From the NCBI GenBank assembly GCA_947627455.1, contig CANQWC010000004.1:35159-99158 (forward strand): a stretch of DNA of 64,000 bases, given 5' to 3'. The stretch comes from an uncultured Clostridia bacterium (GTDB lineage: Bacteria; Bacillota; Clostridia; Oscillospirales; Ruminococcaceae). Shown here one piece after another: positions 7,273 to 14,989 of the stretch; within the stretch, counting starts at the first letter, position 1; each line of letters opens with the position of its first letter. The position numbers were made by a program, and so were the translations under genes. The notes beneath the pieces are model-generated. The model had not been told where the DNA came from, did no database searches, and worked only from the letters and a program-made list of their open reading frames with translations.

Positions 7273-7743
7273 ATGAACGATTTATTTTGCGGCTTATTCA
7301 GCCGTCAGCCCGAAAAAGTGATCTGCGGGGATTACTACTACGATACCGACGCCGACGGCGCTTTTGAAAATGTTACAAGCTACATCGGGGTTTCTTCAAC
7401 GCGGGCGGGCAAAGAGGGCCAGATAAAAACGCTGAGAGAAATCCACCGAGTTTTAAAAGACGGCGGCAGGTTTGTCGCCATCGAAAGCGACGGCTGGGCG
7501 GATATTGAAGCGGTCAAAAAGGTCTATGCTTCGTGGGACCCGCCGTTGTGGAAGCCGTATGACGACGAGCCGAGTGAAACATGGAAAGAGAAATTTGTAA
7601 GGTGCGGATTTGAAATCGAAGCCTGCGATAAGTCGTACTATCACAAATGGGATAAAACCGACAACGAGTTCGGCAGACAGGCAGAGCGCGTGGGTATCGA
7701 TATAGGAGACATCACCACGCTGTATGTTTTGAGAAAAATATAA
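7273..7743 (+). CDS. Truncated methyltransferase-like protein
   Basis: A 156-residue protein whose middle, LREIHRVLKDGGRFVAIES, is the post-motif segment of class I SAM-dependent methyltransferases. The N-terminal half that should hold the glycine-rich SAM motif (GxGxG) is missing: the protein goes straight from MNDLFCGLFSRQPEK to a short DYYYDTDADGAF linker. The ATG at 7273 with GGAGGA ahead of it is better than the track start at 7225, which lies inside the T-box terminator. It is co-transcribed with thrS behind the T-box. It may be a decayed enzyme or a small protein reusing a half fold. No catalytic function can be claimed. Confidence 0.7.
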   Translation: MNDLFCGLFSRQPEKVICGDYYYDTDADGAFENVTSYIGVSSTRAGKEGQIKTLREIHRVLKDGGRFVAIESDGWADIEAVKKVYASWDPPLWKPYDDEPSETWKEKFVRCGFEIEACDKSYYHKWDKTDNEFGRQAERVGIDIGDITTLYVLRKI

Positions 7744-7768
7744 TACTATATAAATAGGAGGAAATTTT

Positions 7769-9532
7769 ATGAAAGTAATTTATTCTGACGGAACGGTCGG
7801 CGAGTGCGCTCAGGAGGAAGAGCTTCACGTTCTGAGGCACTCGGCGGCGCATATCATGGCGCAGGCGATATCTCGCCTTTGGCCGAACGCAAAATTCGCC
7901 TACGGGCCCGCCAACGAGACGGGGTTCTATTACGACGTCGACCTTGGCGATGAAACCGTCGGCGAGGAGGACCTTCAGAAGATCGAGGCGGAGATGAAGA
8001 AGATAACAAAGGAAAATCTTCCCATCAAGCCGTTTATTCTTCCGAGGGAGGAAGCCGTCGCCTATATGAAGGAGCGCGGGGAGATCTATAAGGTCGAGCA
8101 CATCGCTGACCTGCCCGAGGACGCAGTTATAAGCTTCTATAAACAGGGCGACTATGTGGACATGTGCGTCGGGCCGCATATAACCTATACTAAAGGCCTC
8201 AAGGCGTTCAAGCTTACCGCGGTTTCGGGGGCTTACTGGAAAAACAACAAGGAAAACAAGATGCTCACGAGAATCAAGGGCACGGCGTTCAGGACTCAGC
8301 AGGAGCTTGACGACTACCTTAAGATGCTCGAAGAGGCCGAAAAGCGCGACCATCGCCGCATCGGCAAGGAGATGGGGCTGTTTATGCTCGCGGACGAAGC
8401 CCCGGGATTCCCGTTCTTCCTTCCGAAGGGAATGGCTATCAAAAACGCGCTCATCGACTATTGGCGCGAAATTCACACCCGCGATCACTATGTTGAGGTT
8501 CAGACGCCGATGATAATGAACCGCCACCTCTGGGAGACCTCGGGACACTGGGATCACTATAAGGACAACATGTATTCGACCGTCATCGACGACGAGATTT
8601 ATTGCGTCAAGCCGATGAACTGCCCGGGCGGGGTTATGGTCTATAAATCGCAGCCTCATTCGTATCGCGACCTGCCGATGAGAGTCGGCGAGCTCGGGCT
8701 TGTTCACCGCCATGAGCTTAAGGGCACTCTGCACGGGCTCTTCCGCGTCAGATGCTTCACTCAGGACGATGCGCACATCTTCATGACAAGAGACCAGATC
8801 ACCGACGAAATTATCGGCGTTGTGAACCTCATCGACGAGGTTTACAAGAAATTCGGGTTCAAATACGCGGTTGAGCTCTCGACAAGGCCCGAAAACTCGA
8901 TGGGCTCGGACGAGGACTGGGAAGCCGCAACCAACGGGCTTATCCATGCGCTTGAAAAGCTCGGGCTGCCCTATACCGTCAACGAGGGCGACGGCGCGTT
9001 CTATGGGCCGAAGATTGACTTCCACATCGAGGACTGCCTCGGAAGATCTTGGCAGTGCGGCACCATTCAGCTTGACTTCCAGATGCCGCTCAACTTTAAC
9101 CTTGAATACATCGACCAAAACGGCGAAAAACAGCGCCCGATTATGATTCACCGCGTTGTTTTCGGCTCGATCGAGAGATTCATCGGAAACCTCATCGAAC
9201 AGTTCGCGGGGAAATTCCCGACTTGGCTCGCGCCTGTTCAGGCAAAGGTGCTGCTCGTCTCGGAAAAATGCGCGGACTACGGCAACAAGGTCTATGAGGC
9301 GCTCCGCGCGGCAAGGGTCAGGACGGAGCTTGACGATCGCAACGAGAAGATCGGGTATATGATCCGCGAGGCGCAGGTCGTCGACAGGGTGCCGTATATG
9401 GTTATCGTCGGGCAGAAAGAGGCCGAGGATGGCACGGTGTCGATAAGGCGGCTCGACTCGACCGCCAACGAGACGATGAAGTTGGAAGAGTTTGTTGAGA
9501 GGATCACGAGGGAGATAAGGGAGAGGGTGTAA
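7769..9532 (+). CDS. thrS: Threonyl-tRNA synthetase, without a full TGS domain
   Basis: Charges tRNA-Thr with threonine in the cytosol. Editing-domain motifs RHSAAHIMAQAI and DMCVGPHI are present, as are the class II core with zinc-site PMNCPGG, motif 2 around FRVRCFTQDD and the C-terminal anticodon-binding domain. At 587 residues it is about 50-60 shorter than the canonical enzyme. Only a short stub (MKVIYSDGTVGECAQEE) precedes the editing domain, so the N-terminal TGS domain is essentially absent. SD AGGAGG is 7-8 nt upstream. It is regulated by the upstream threonine T-box. Function secure, the N-terminal loss is a lineage trait or a real truncation. Confidence 0.96.
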   Translation: MKVIYSDGTVGECAQEEELHVLRHSAAHIMAQAISRLWPNAKFAYGPANETGFYYDVDLGDETVGEEDLQKIEAEMKKITKENLPIKPFILPREEAVAYMKERGEIYKVEHIADLPEDAVISFYKQGDYVDMCVGPHITYTKGLKAFKLTAVSGAYWKNNKENKMLTRIKGTAFRTQQELDDYLKMLEEAEKRDHRRIGKEMGLFMLADEAPGFPFFLPKGMAIKNALIDYWREIHTRDHYVEVQTPMIMNRHLWETSGHWDHYKDNMYSTVIDDEIYCVKPMNCPGGVMVYKSQPHSYRDLPMRVGELGLVHRHELKGTLHGLFRVRCFTQDDAHIFMTRDQITDEIIGVVNLIDEVYKKFGFKYAVELSTRPENSMGSDEDWEAATNGLIHALEKLGLPYTVNEGDGAFYGPKIDFHIEDCLGRSWQCGTIQLDFQMPLNFNLEYIDQNGEKQRPIMIHRVVFGSIERFIGNLIEQFAGKFPTWLAPVQAKVLLVSEKCADYGNKVYEALRAARVRTELDDRNEKIGYMIREAQVVDRVPYMVIVGQKEAEDGTVSIRRLDSTANETMKLEEFVERITREIRERV

Positions 9533-9588
9533 GGCCTGAACCGCAGCGGCGCTTAAAGTCCCTAAAGCTCGTGATACAGCTATTATAA

Positions 9589-9635
9589 GGTATCCCCCGT
9601 GCTCGTGTTAGAGAGTGCGGGGGATACTGTTTTTA
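9589..9635 (+). terminator. Terminator of thrS, built from a dispersed repeat module
   Basis: GTATCCCCCGTGCTC and GAGTGCGGGGGATAC form a 15-bp stem (with G-U pairs), then TGTTTTTA. The flanks TATTATAAGGTAT and ACTGTTTTTA match the end modules of the dispersed elements at 9856-10133 and 46563-46860, so this terminator looks like a solo repeat end. Confidence 0.72.
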
Positions 9636-9682
9636 GGCGCCTCACTCGCGCTAAGAGTTGGAAATAGCAATAAAATAGAAAC

Positions 9683-9754
9683 GGGGGCACCCTGCGGGAA
9701 GTAATATACTGCTGCCAATTTGATTAGACTCGGGGCACCCTGCGGGTTCCCCCC
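9683..9754 (+). repeat. Dispersed hairpin repeat, half copy and full copy
   Basis: GGGGGCACCCTGCGGG at 9683-9698 and GGGGCACCCTGCGGGTTCC at 9732-9750 repeat the core seen at 2384. The second copy again continues into CCCCCGAACCCCCTCCGC and a GCCGCC...GGCGGC hairpin (to about 9800). The 9533-10258 stretch has no gene, only the thrS terminator, these repeats, the 278-bp element and the next promoter. Confidence 0.6.
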
Positions 9755-9855
9755 GAACCCCCTCCGCTACTGGCCGCCTCGCAAGCTCGGCGGCGTGCTC
9801 GCCAAAAAATTTCGCATAGCTGATATTTTATCCCCGCCCGAACCGCCCTGCTGCC

Positions 9856-10133
9856 CCCTATTATAAGGTATTCGGCTAACGCCGAATGCTATTTTTAACC
9901 ACCTCTCCCCCGTAGGAATATAGCGCAAAAGGAAAGATAGCAACGCCCCCTCCCCTCGAGGGGAAGGGGCTGGGGGTGGGGTGATAGCGACGCCCAAAAC
10001 TTTGAAATAAAGGTCACATTTATCAGCGTCGCTGCGAGCCCGCCTGCGGCGGTCTCCAAAAATGGGCGGAGCGGTAAGGATAGCATACCCCGAGCGAGCG
10101 GACGCGAGGTCGCGGGTATACCTTATAATAGGG
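9856..10133. repeat. 278-bp dispersed element with 16-bp terminal inverted repeats, copy 1
   Basis: The left end CCCTATTATAAGGTAT and right end ATACCTTATAATAGGG are a perfect 16-bp inverted pair. Inside are an end hairpin (TTCGGC-TAAC-GCCGAA then TGCTATTTTTA), a CCCCTCGAGGGG palindrome block with GGTGGGGTGATAGCGACGC, and at the other end a second hairpin module (ACCCGCGACCTCGCG...). In reverse orientation the same blocks in the same order occur at 46563-46860. No target duplication and no ORF is visible. It is a composite non-coding repeat, mobile or formerly mobile. Confidence 0.7.
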
Positions 10134-10196
10134 CAACGACAGCTATGAACAGTTGGGACGTCGGGCAGCAGTTAATCAAATCTTAATCTTTTTCGC

Positions 10197-10226
10197 TTGA
10201 CACCGATATGGCTAAAGTGTTAAAAT
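10197..10226 (+). promoter_or_regulatory. Promoter of the DUF218 gene
   Basis: TTGACA, 18-nt spacer, TAAAAT, about 30 nt upstream of the start codon. Confidence 0.68.
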
Positions 10227-10258
10227 AGTTAAAAAGCTTGGTTGCGGAGTGGTTCAAT

Positions 10259-10927
10259 ATGAAAAAGCCGTTGAAGGCGGCAATCGCGGCCCTCGCGGGG
10301 ATAGCGGCGGCAGGGCTTTGCGCTATGCTCGGGATAAACGCGTATGTCAAAAATTCTGTTTCTGATATGATAGTAACATCGGAGGGCGCAAAAGATTTCG
10401 ACGCCGACTGCATCGTCATACTCGGCTGCAAGGTCAAAGAGGACGGGCAACCGTCGGATATGCTTCGGGACAGGCTTCAGCGCGGCATTGAGCTTTATAG
10501 GCTCGGAGCGGCGCCGAAAATAATCATGAGCGGCGACCACGGCAGGAAAAATTATAACGAGGTCGGCACGATGAAACAGTACGCCGTCGAGGCGGGCGTT
10601 CCGTCGTCTGACGTTTTTATGGATCACGCGGGGTTCTCGACATATGAAACCGTATATCGCGCTAAGGAGATCTTCGGGGCGAAAAGGGTCATCATCGTGA
10701 CCCAGAAATATCACCTCTACCGAGCGCTTTATATCGCGAAAAGCCTCGGGCTTGACGCTGTCGGCGTTGATTCGGACCTTGAAACATACCGCGGGCAGCT
10801 TAAAAGAGACGTAAGAGAAGTCCTCGCGAGGTGCAAGGACTTTGCCACATCGATAATCAAGCCGAAACCGACATATCTCGGCGAGGCTGTTCCCGTCAGC
10901 GGAGACGGAGATATCACTAACGATTAA
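10259..10927 (+). CDS. SanA/YdcF-like DUF218 family protein
   Basis: A 222-residue membrane-anchored protein of the DUF218 (SanA/ElyC/YdcF) family, whose members influence envelope integrity and lipid-carrier metabolism. An N-terminal transmembrane segment (KAAIAALAGIAAAGLCAML) is followed by family motifs IVILGCKV, RLQRGIELYR, IIMSGDHG, TYETVYRAKEIFG and IVTQKYHLYRAL. I took the ATG at 10259, 9 nt after GGAG, because the track start at 10238 adds residues with no SD. It is followed 17 nt later by the Ntn hydrolase gene. Precise reaction unknown for most members. Confidence 0.88.
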   Translation: MKKPLKAAIAALAGIAAAGLCAMLGINAYVKNSVSDMIVTSEGAKDFDADCIVILGCKVKEDGQPSDMLRDRLQRGIELYRLGAAPKIIMSGDHGRKNYNEVGTMKQYAVEAGVPSSDVFMDHAGFSTYETVYRAKEIFGAKRVIIVTQKYHLYRALYIAKSLGLDAVGVDSDLETYRGQLKRDVREVLARCKDFATSIIKPKPTYLGEAVPVSGDGDITND

Positions 10928-10944
10928 AATAAGGAGGTATTTTT

Positions 10945-11916
10945 ATGTGCACGGCTGTATCATTCAAAACGCATGACCACTACTTCGGCAGAAACCTTGA
11001 CCTTGAATTTTCATATCACGAGACGGTCACGGTCACGCCGAGAAACTTTCCGCTTAAATTTCGCGAGGCGGGTGAGGTGAACTCTCACTTCGCGATGATA
11101 GGCATGGCGTTCGTTCAGGAGGGCTACCCCCTTTATTACGACGCCACCAACGAAAAGGGCCTCTCGATGGCGGGGCTTAACTTCCCGACGTTCGCCGACT
11201 ATAAGCCCGTCGAAGAGGGCAGGGACAACATCGCGCCCTTTGAATTCATTCCGTGGATTCTCTCGCAGTGCTCAACCGTCGCGGAGGCGAGAAAGCTTTT
11301 GGCGAGAATAAACATCGCGAAAATAAATTTCAGCGAACAGCTTCCCGCATCGCCGCTTCACTGGATAATCTCGGACAGAGATGAATCGGTGGTCGTCGAA
11401 TCCGTCAAAGAGGGCCTCAAAGTCCACGACAACCCCGTCGGGGTGATGACAAATAACCCGCCGTTTGACTATCACCTTCTCAACCTCGGCAACTACCTCA
11501 ACTCGACAAGAGAAGAGGCCGTAAGCAGGTTCGCCGACAGCTATGAGATCAAACCGTTCAGCAGGGGAATCGGCGGGTTCGGAATACCCGGCGACCTTTC
11601 GAGCGCTTCAAGATTCGTCAAGGCGGCTTTCACAAAGCTTAACTCGGTCTGCGGAGAATCGGAGGGCGAGAGCGTCAGCCAGTTCTTCCACATTCTCGGG
11701 TCGGTCGATCAGCAAAAAGGCTGCTGCCGAGTCGGTCACGACTTTGAGTACACTATCTATTCAAGCTGCTGCAACACCGACACGGGCGTTTACTACTACA
11801 CCACCTATGACAACAGCAGGATCACCGCGGTGGACATGCATCGCGAAAACCTCGACGGCGCCGAGATAAAAAGCTATCCGCTTATCGAAGGCCCGCAGAT
11901 ACATTATCAGAACTGA
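10945..11916 (+). CDS. Choloylglycine hydrolase / penicillin V acylase family (Ntn) hydrolase
   Basis: A linear-amide C-N hydrolase of 323 residues. The nucleophile Cys2 follows the initiator Met (MCTAVSF) and would be freed by Met removal. Other catalytic positions are visible: R16 and D19 (GRNLDLE), Asn in MAGLNFP, Asn in GVMTNNPPFD and Arg in SSASRFVKAAF. Members deconjugate bile salts, cleave penicillin V or hydrolyse N-acyl homoserine lactones, and the sequence alone does not decide between them. There is no signal peptide, so it is cytosolic. SD AAGGAGG. It probably shares the DUF218 promoter and ends in a terminator just after the stop. Confidence 0.9.
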   Translation: MCTAVSFKTHDHYFGRNLDLEFSYHETVTVTPRNFPLKFREAGEVNSHFAMIGMAFVQEGYPLYYDATNEKGLSMAGLNFPTFADYKPVEEGRDNIAPFEFIPWILSQCSTVAEARKLLARINIAKINFSEQLPASPLHWIISDRDESVVVESVKEGLKVHDNPVGVMTNNPPFDYHLLNLGNYLNSTREEAVSRFADSYEIKPFSRGIGGFGIPGDLSSASRFVKAAFTKLNSVCGESEGESVSQFFHILGSVDQQKGCCRVGHDFEYTIYSSCCNTDTGVYYYTTYDNSRITAVDMHRENLDGAEIKSYPLIEGPQIHYQN

Positions 11917-11920
11917 GCAA

Positions 11921-11962
11921 AGCCCGCCCCCGTCATGAGCATCGGGAGCGGGCTCGCTTTTA
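11921..11962 (+). terminator. Terminator of the Ntn hydrolase gene
   Basis: AGCCCGCCCCCG and CGGGAGCGGGCT pair in a 12-bp stem with one mismatch, then CGCTTTTA. Confidence 0.72.
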
Positions 11963-11986
11963 TATATTATAAACCACTTCTTCGAT

Positions 11987-12035
11987 TAGAAGATAGAAGT
12001 TAGAAGATAGAAGATAGAAGATAGAATTTAGAATT
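11987..12035 (+). repeat. Microsatellite-like AGAAGATAGAAG tract
   Basis: Seven or so copies of a TAGAAGA-like heptamer. A related tract (AAGAAGATAGAAGTTAGAA) occurs at about 50852-50874, and both tracts are followed within about 90 bp by a GACACTCCC motif (here 12065-12073). The rest of 11963-12344 is AT-rich, non-coding and has no other feature I can name. Confidence 0.6.
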
Positions 12036-12344
12036 TTAATAATAGAGAATGGGTGTGCGGGATTGACACTCCCCTATTATATTAGACGACAAAAAGAGGC
12101 AAAAGGTTTCGGAATAATTTAAATTTTTTCTCATTTAATTATACCCCCCCCCGCACGGATTTTGTCAAGGGGGTGGGAGGGATTTTTTGAGATTTTTTAT
12201 GCCCGACGTGAAAATATACCGCATTTATGTTGCGCATCGGAAGAAAAATTAAACTTTGCCGAAACCGCTCGGCGCATTTTGTCGGATAGTATAATGAAGA
12301 GACCCGCTCGGAAGGGGAAATGCTTTTTGAAAACATCGACATAA

Positions 12345-12373
12345 TTGACAAGTTATGGATTTTATTGTATAAT
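12345..12373 (+). promoter_or_regulatory. Consensus sigma-A promoter of lipoprotein gene
   Basis: TTGACA, 17-nt spacer, TATAAT, both hexamers perfect. It predicts strong expression with a leader of about 80 nt. Confidence 0.85.
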
Positions 12374-12462
12374 GTTTAAGCATAAAAAATATTTGCGGGT
12401 GCAATAATTCGGCCCGCTGATTCGTATTATATATGCATAACAAAAATAAAGGAGCTATGAAA

Positions 12463-13533
12463 ATGAAAAAAATAATTGCAATTCTTTTGGCGCTTGCGAT
12501 GACGCTGTCGCTTGCGGCATGCGGTAAAACCGAAGACAACTCGGACGCGAGCCCCGACGGCACTGTTGCGGAAACCCTGCCCGTTTGCACCGACACCGAA
12601 CCCGTTGAGGTAGAAGAAGCTGTCGACGAAAACCCGCTTACAGGCGCTGTCGACGCAATCGCGCGGGTTTGGAACGCATACGCCGAGGAAGATAAGTTCA
12701 TGACCTTCGGCGGCGACTATAACGAGGAAAATCAGGTCGAAAACGCGCCCGGGGTTCACAACATCGCGACGGAAGACGACGCGGCGGGGCTTGACAGCGC
12801 GGTAGGCTTCCCTGCGGGAATGATCGACAAAATAAGCGAAGCCGCGGCGATGCGCCACATGCTCAATGTCAACACCTTCACCTGCGGGGCTTACGCCGTA
12901 AACAGCGCCGACGACGTCGACGCGGTATGTCAGGGGATTCGCGACAGCCTTATGAACCGCGCCTATATGTGCGGCTGGCCCGAGGTCCTCTTCGTGATGA
13001 AGCTGCCGAACAACTTCGTTATGAACGTTTTCGGCGCGCGCGACCTCGTCGAGAAGTTCGTCGACACCGCAAAAGAGGTCTACGGAGACGGGCTTGAGGT
13101 CTACTGCGAAGAGGATATGTCCGAAGCAGGCGGCGACAACACCTTTGCGATTCCCATTGACGGCTTGCCGCTTGCCGACTCAAATATCGGCGGTCTTCTT
13201 GATGAGACGCCCGAAGAGGGAGATAATTTGCCCGGCGGAAGTCTCCTGCCTTTGGGATCGGTTCCGCCCGAAAACGAGTATCTCAGAAGCTATTTTGACG
13301 AGATGGAGCAACTTTTGGGTGGCTGGCGCGACGAGGGAAAATTCGGGATAAACAAGCTCGGATTTGACCTTACCCTGCCGAGAATAGATATCGTCATAGC
13401 GACGGATTCAGACGCAGAGGCGCTGAAAAACGAACTTATATCAATGGGCGATTATTCCGAGGAAATTCCGTATTATAACGAAGACGTTATCCGCATAACG
13501 ATAGGCGAGCATTTCCCCGCCGATATGCAATAA
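12463..13533 (+). CDS. Lipoprotein of unknown function
   Basis: A 356-residue predicted lipoprotein. The signal peptide MKKIIAILLALAMTLSLAAC ends in a lipobox with Cys20, followed by an acidic Thr/Glu/Pro-rich linker to about residue 60. The mature part contains two similar-looking stretches (VNTFTCGAYAVNSADDVDAV and LPRIDIVIATDSDAEALKNE), which suggests a duplicated fold. I used the Met at 12463 because GGAG lies 8 nt before it. The track start at 12433 ignores this. Perfect promoter upstream. The MBOAT gene follows 40 nt later, so the three genes to 16078 may be one unit. No family recognised. Confidence 0.82.
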   Translation: MKKIIAILLALAMTLSLAACGKTEDNSDASPDGTVAETLPVCTDTEPVEVEEAVDENPLTGAVDAIARVWNAYAEEDKFMTFGGDYNEENQVENAPGVHNIATEDDAAGLDSAVGFPAGMIDKISEAAAMRHMLNVNTFTCGAYAVNSADDVDAVCQGIRDSLMNRAYMCGWPEVLFVMKLPNNFVMNVFGARDLVEKFVDTAKEVYGDGLEVYCEEDMSEAGGDNTFAIPIDGLPLADSNIGGLLDETPEEGDNLPGGSLLPLGSVPPENEYLRSYFDEMEQLLGGWRDEGKFGINKLGFDLTLPRIDIVIATDSDAEALKNELISMGDYSEEIPYYNEDVIRITIGEHFPADMQ

Positions 13534-13573
13534 GGCGACCCCTGCCCCTCACGACGGAAAATAAGGTAAAAAT

Positions 13574-14977
13574 ATGGTCTTTTCAAGCATACCCTTTCTG
13601 TATTATTTTCTGCCCGCGGTGATACTCGTTTATTTTATATCGCCGAGGCGGCTTAAAAACGCGGTGCTGCTTGCGTTCAGCGTTCTGTTTTACGCATACG
13701 GCGAGCCGCGCTTTGTTTGGTTTATGCTTATCGCGATTGCCCAAGGCTATATCTTCGGGCTGCTCATCGAAAAATTCAGGGAGAAAAAAAGGCTTCGCAG
13801 GCTGTTTACCTTTCTCTCCTGCGCGGTGAGCGTCGGGCTTCTTATCTACTGCAAATACGCCGATTTCTTCATCGAAAACTTCAACGCGCTGACGGGGCTT
13901 TCGCTGCCGCTGCTCAAAATCACCCTGCCGATCGGCATAAGCTTTTATACCTTTCAGATACTCAGCTATACCGTCGACGTCGCGAGGGGGACGGTGCCCG
14001 CTCGCAAAAACCCTATCGACCTCGGCGCTTATGTCGCGATGTTTCCTCAGCTTATCGCGGGGCCGATAGTCAGGTATTCGGACATCGCGGAACAGCTTGA
14101 CAGCCGCGTTCACTCGTTTGAAAAGGCCGCCGAGGGCGCAAGGCGGTTCGCCGTCGGCCTCGGCAAAAAGGTTTTGATAGCAAATCAGCTTGGCGAGCTC
14201 GTTTCGGTATATAAGGCCTCGGGCGACAGGTCGGTGATGTTTGTATGGCTTTACGCGGCGGCGTATGCTGTCCACATCTACTTCGACTTTTCGGGGTATT
14301 CGGATATGGCCATCGGCCTCGGGAAGGTGTTCGGGTTCGATTTTCCCGAAAACTTCAACTACCCGTTTATATCAAAGAGCGCGACGGAATTCTGGCGGCG
14401 CTGGCATATGACCCTCGGGAGCTGGTTCAGGGACTATGTTTACATTCCGATGGGCGGCAACAGGGTGTCAAAGCCGAGGTGGCTTTTTAACATCTTCACG
14501 GTGTGGTTTCTGACGGGCTTCTGGCACGGCGCGGATTGGACATTCATCGTCTGGGGGCTTTTCTTCGCGGTTCTTTTGATGCTTGAAAAGCTTTGGGGGC
14601 TTAAGTACCTTGAAAAGCTCCGTGTGCTGCCTCATCTTTATAAAATTCTCTTCGTGACGGTCAGCTTTGTAATCTTCGACGCGGCTTCGCTCGGGGGAGC
14701 GCTTAAAACAATCGGCGAGATGTTCGGGCTCGGCGGGCTGCCGCTTGTTTCGGCCGAGGCGGTTTATAACCTCAGAAGCTATGCGGTGATACTCGCGCTC
14801 GGGATAATCGGCTCAACGCCGCTCATTAAAAAGGTTTTCGTGAAAATATCGGGGAACAAGGTCGGAGAAAGAATACTTTCTGTCGGCGAGCCGCTCGCGA
14901 TAATCGCGCTGTTCGCGGTCTCGACGGGGTATCTTGTCGACGGCTCGTTCAACCCGTTCTTGTATTTCAGATTTTAG
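13574..14977 (+). CDS. MBOAT family O-acyltransferase (AlgI-like)
   Basis: Polytopic membrane O-acyltransferase, 467 residues, that moves acyl (usually acetyl) groups across the membrane onto an exported polymer. Family signs: N-terminal SIPFLYYFLP, PIGISFYTFQILSYTVDV, FFDFSGYSDMAIGLG-type segment, FWRRWHMTLGSWFRDYVYIP and the invariant histidine in WFLTGFWHGADWTF. It pairs with the DHHW protein 13 nt downstream, as AlgI pairs with AlgJ/AlgX in alginate acetylation. The acceptor is unknown: a wall glycopolymer or exopolysaccharide is likely. Confidence 0.94.
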   Translation: MVFSSIPFLYYFLPAVILVYFISPRRLKNAVLLAFSVLFYAYGEPRFVWFMLIAIAQGYIFGLLIEKFREKKRLRRLFTFLSCAVSVGLLIYCKYADFFIENFNALTGLSLPLLKITLPIGISFYTFQILSYTVDVARGTVPARKNPIDLGAYVAMFPQLIAGPIVRYSDIAEQLDSRVHSFEKAAEGARRFAVGLGKKVLIANQLGELVSVYKASGDRSVMFVWLYAAAYAVHIYFDFSGYSDMAIGLGKVFGFDFPENFNYPFISKSATEFWRRWHMTLGSWFRDYVYIPMGGNRVSKPRWLFNIFTVWFLTGFWHGADWTFIVWGLFFAVLLMLEKLWGLKYLEKLRVLPHLYKILFVTVSFVIFDAASLGGALKTIGEMFGLGGLPLVSAEAVYNLRSYAVILALGIIGSTPLIKKVFVKISGNKVGERILSVGEPLAIIALFAVSTGYLVDGSFNPFLYFRF

Positions 14978-14989
14978 GAGGGGCGCGGA

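Noticed and set aside
7712-9151. 479-residue ORF antisense to thrS
   Set aside because: Shadow of the strongly biased third codon positions of thrS; no SD, no recognisable domain, and the opposite strand is a certain gene.
10945-11916. Definite bile salt hydrolase
   Set aside because: Catalytic residues fit the whole choloylglycine hydrolase/penicillin acylase family; specificity cannot be read from motifs alone.
11987-12035. CRISPR or structured repeat array
   Set aside because: Short heptamer microsatellite with no spacer structure.
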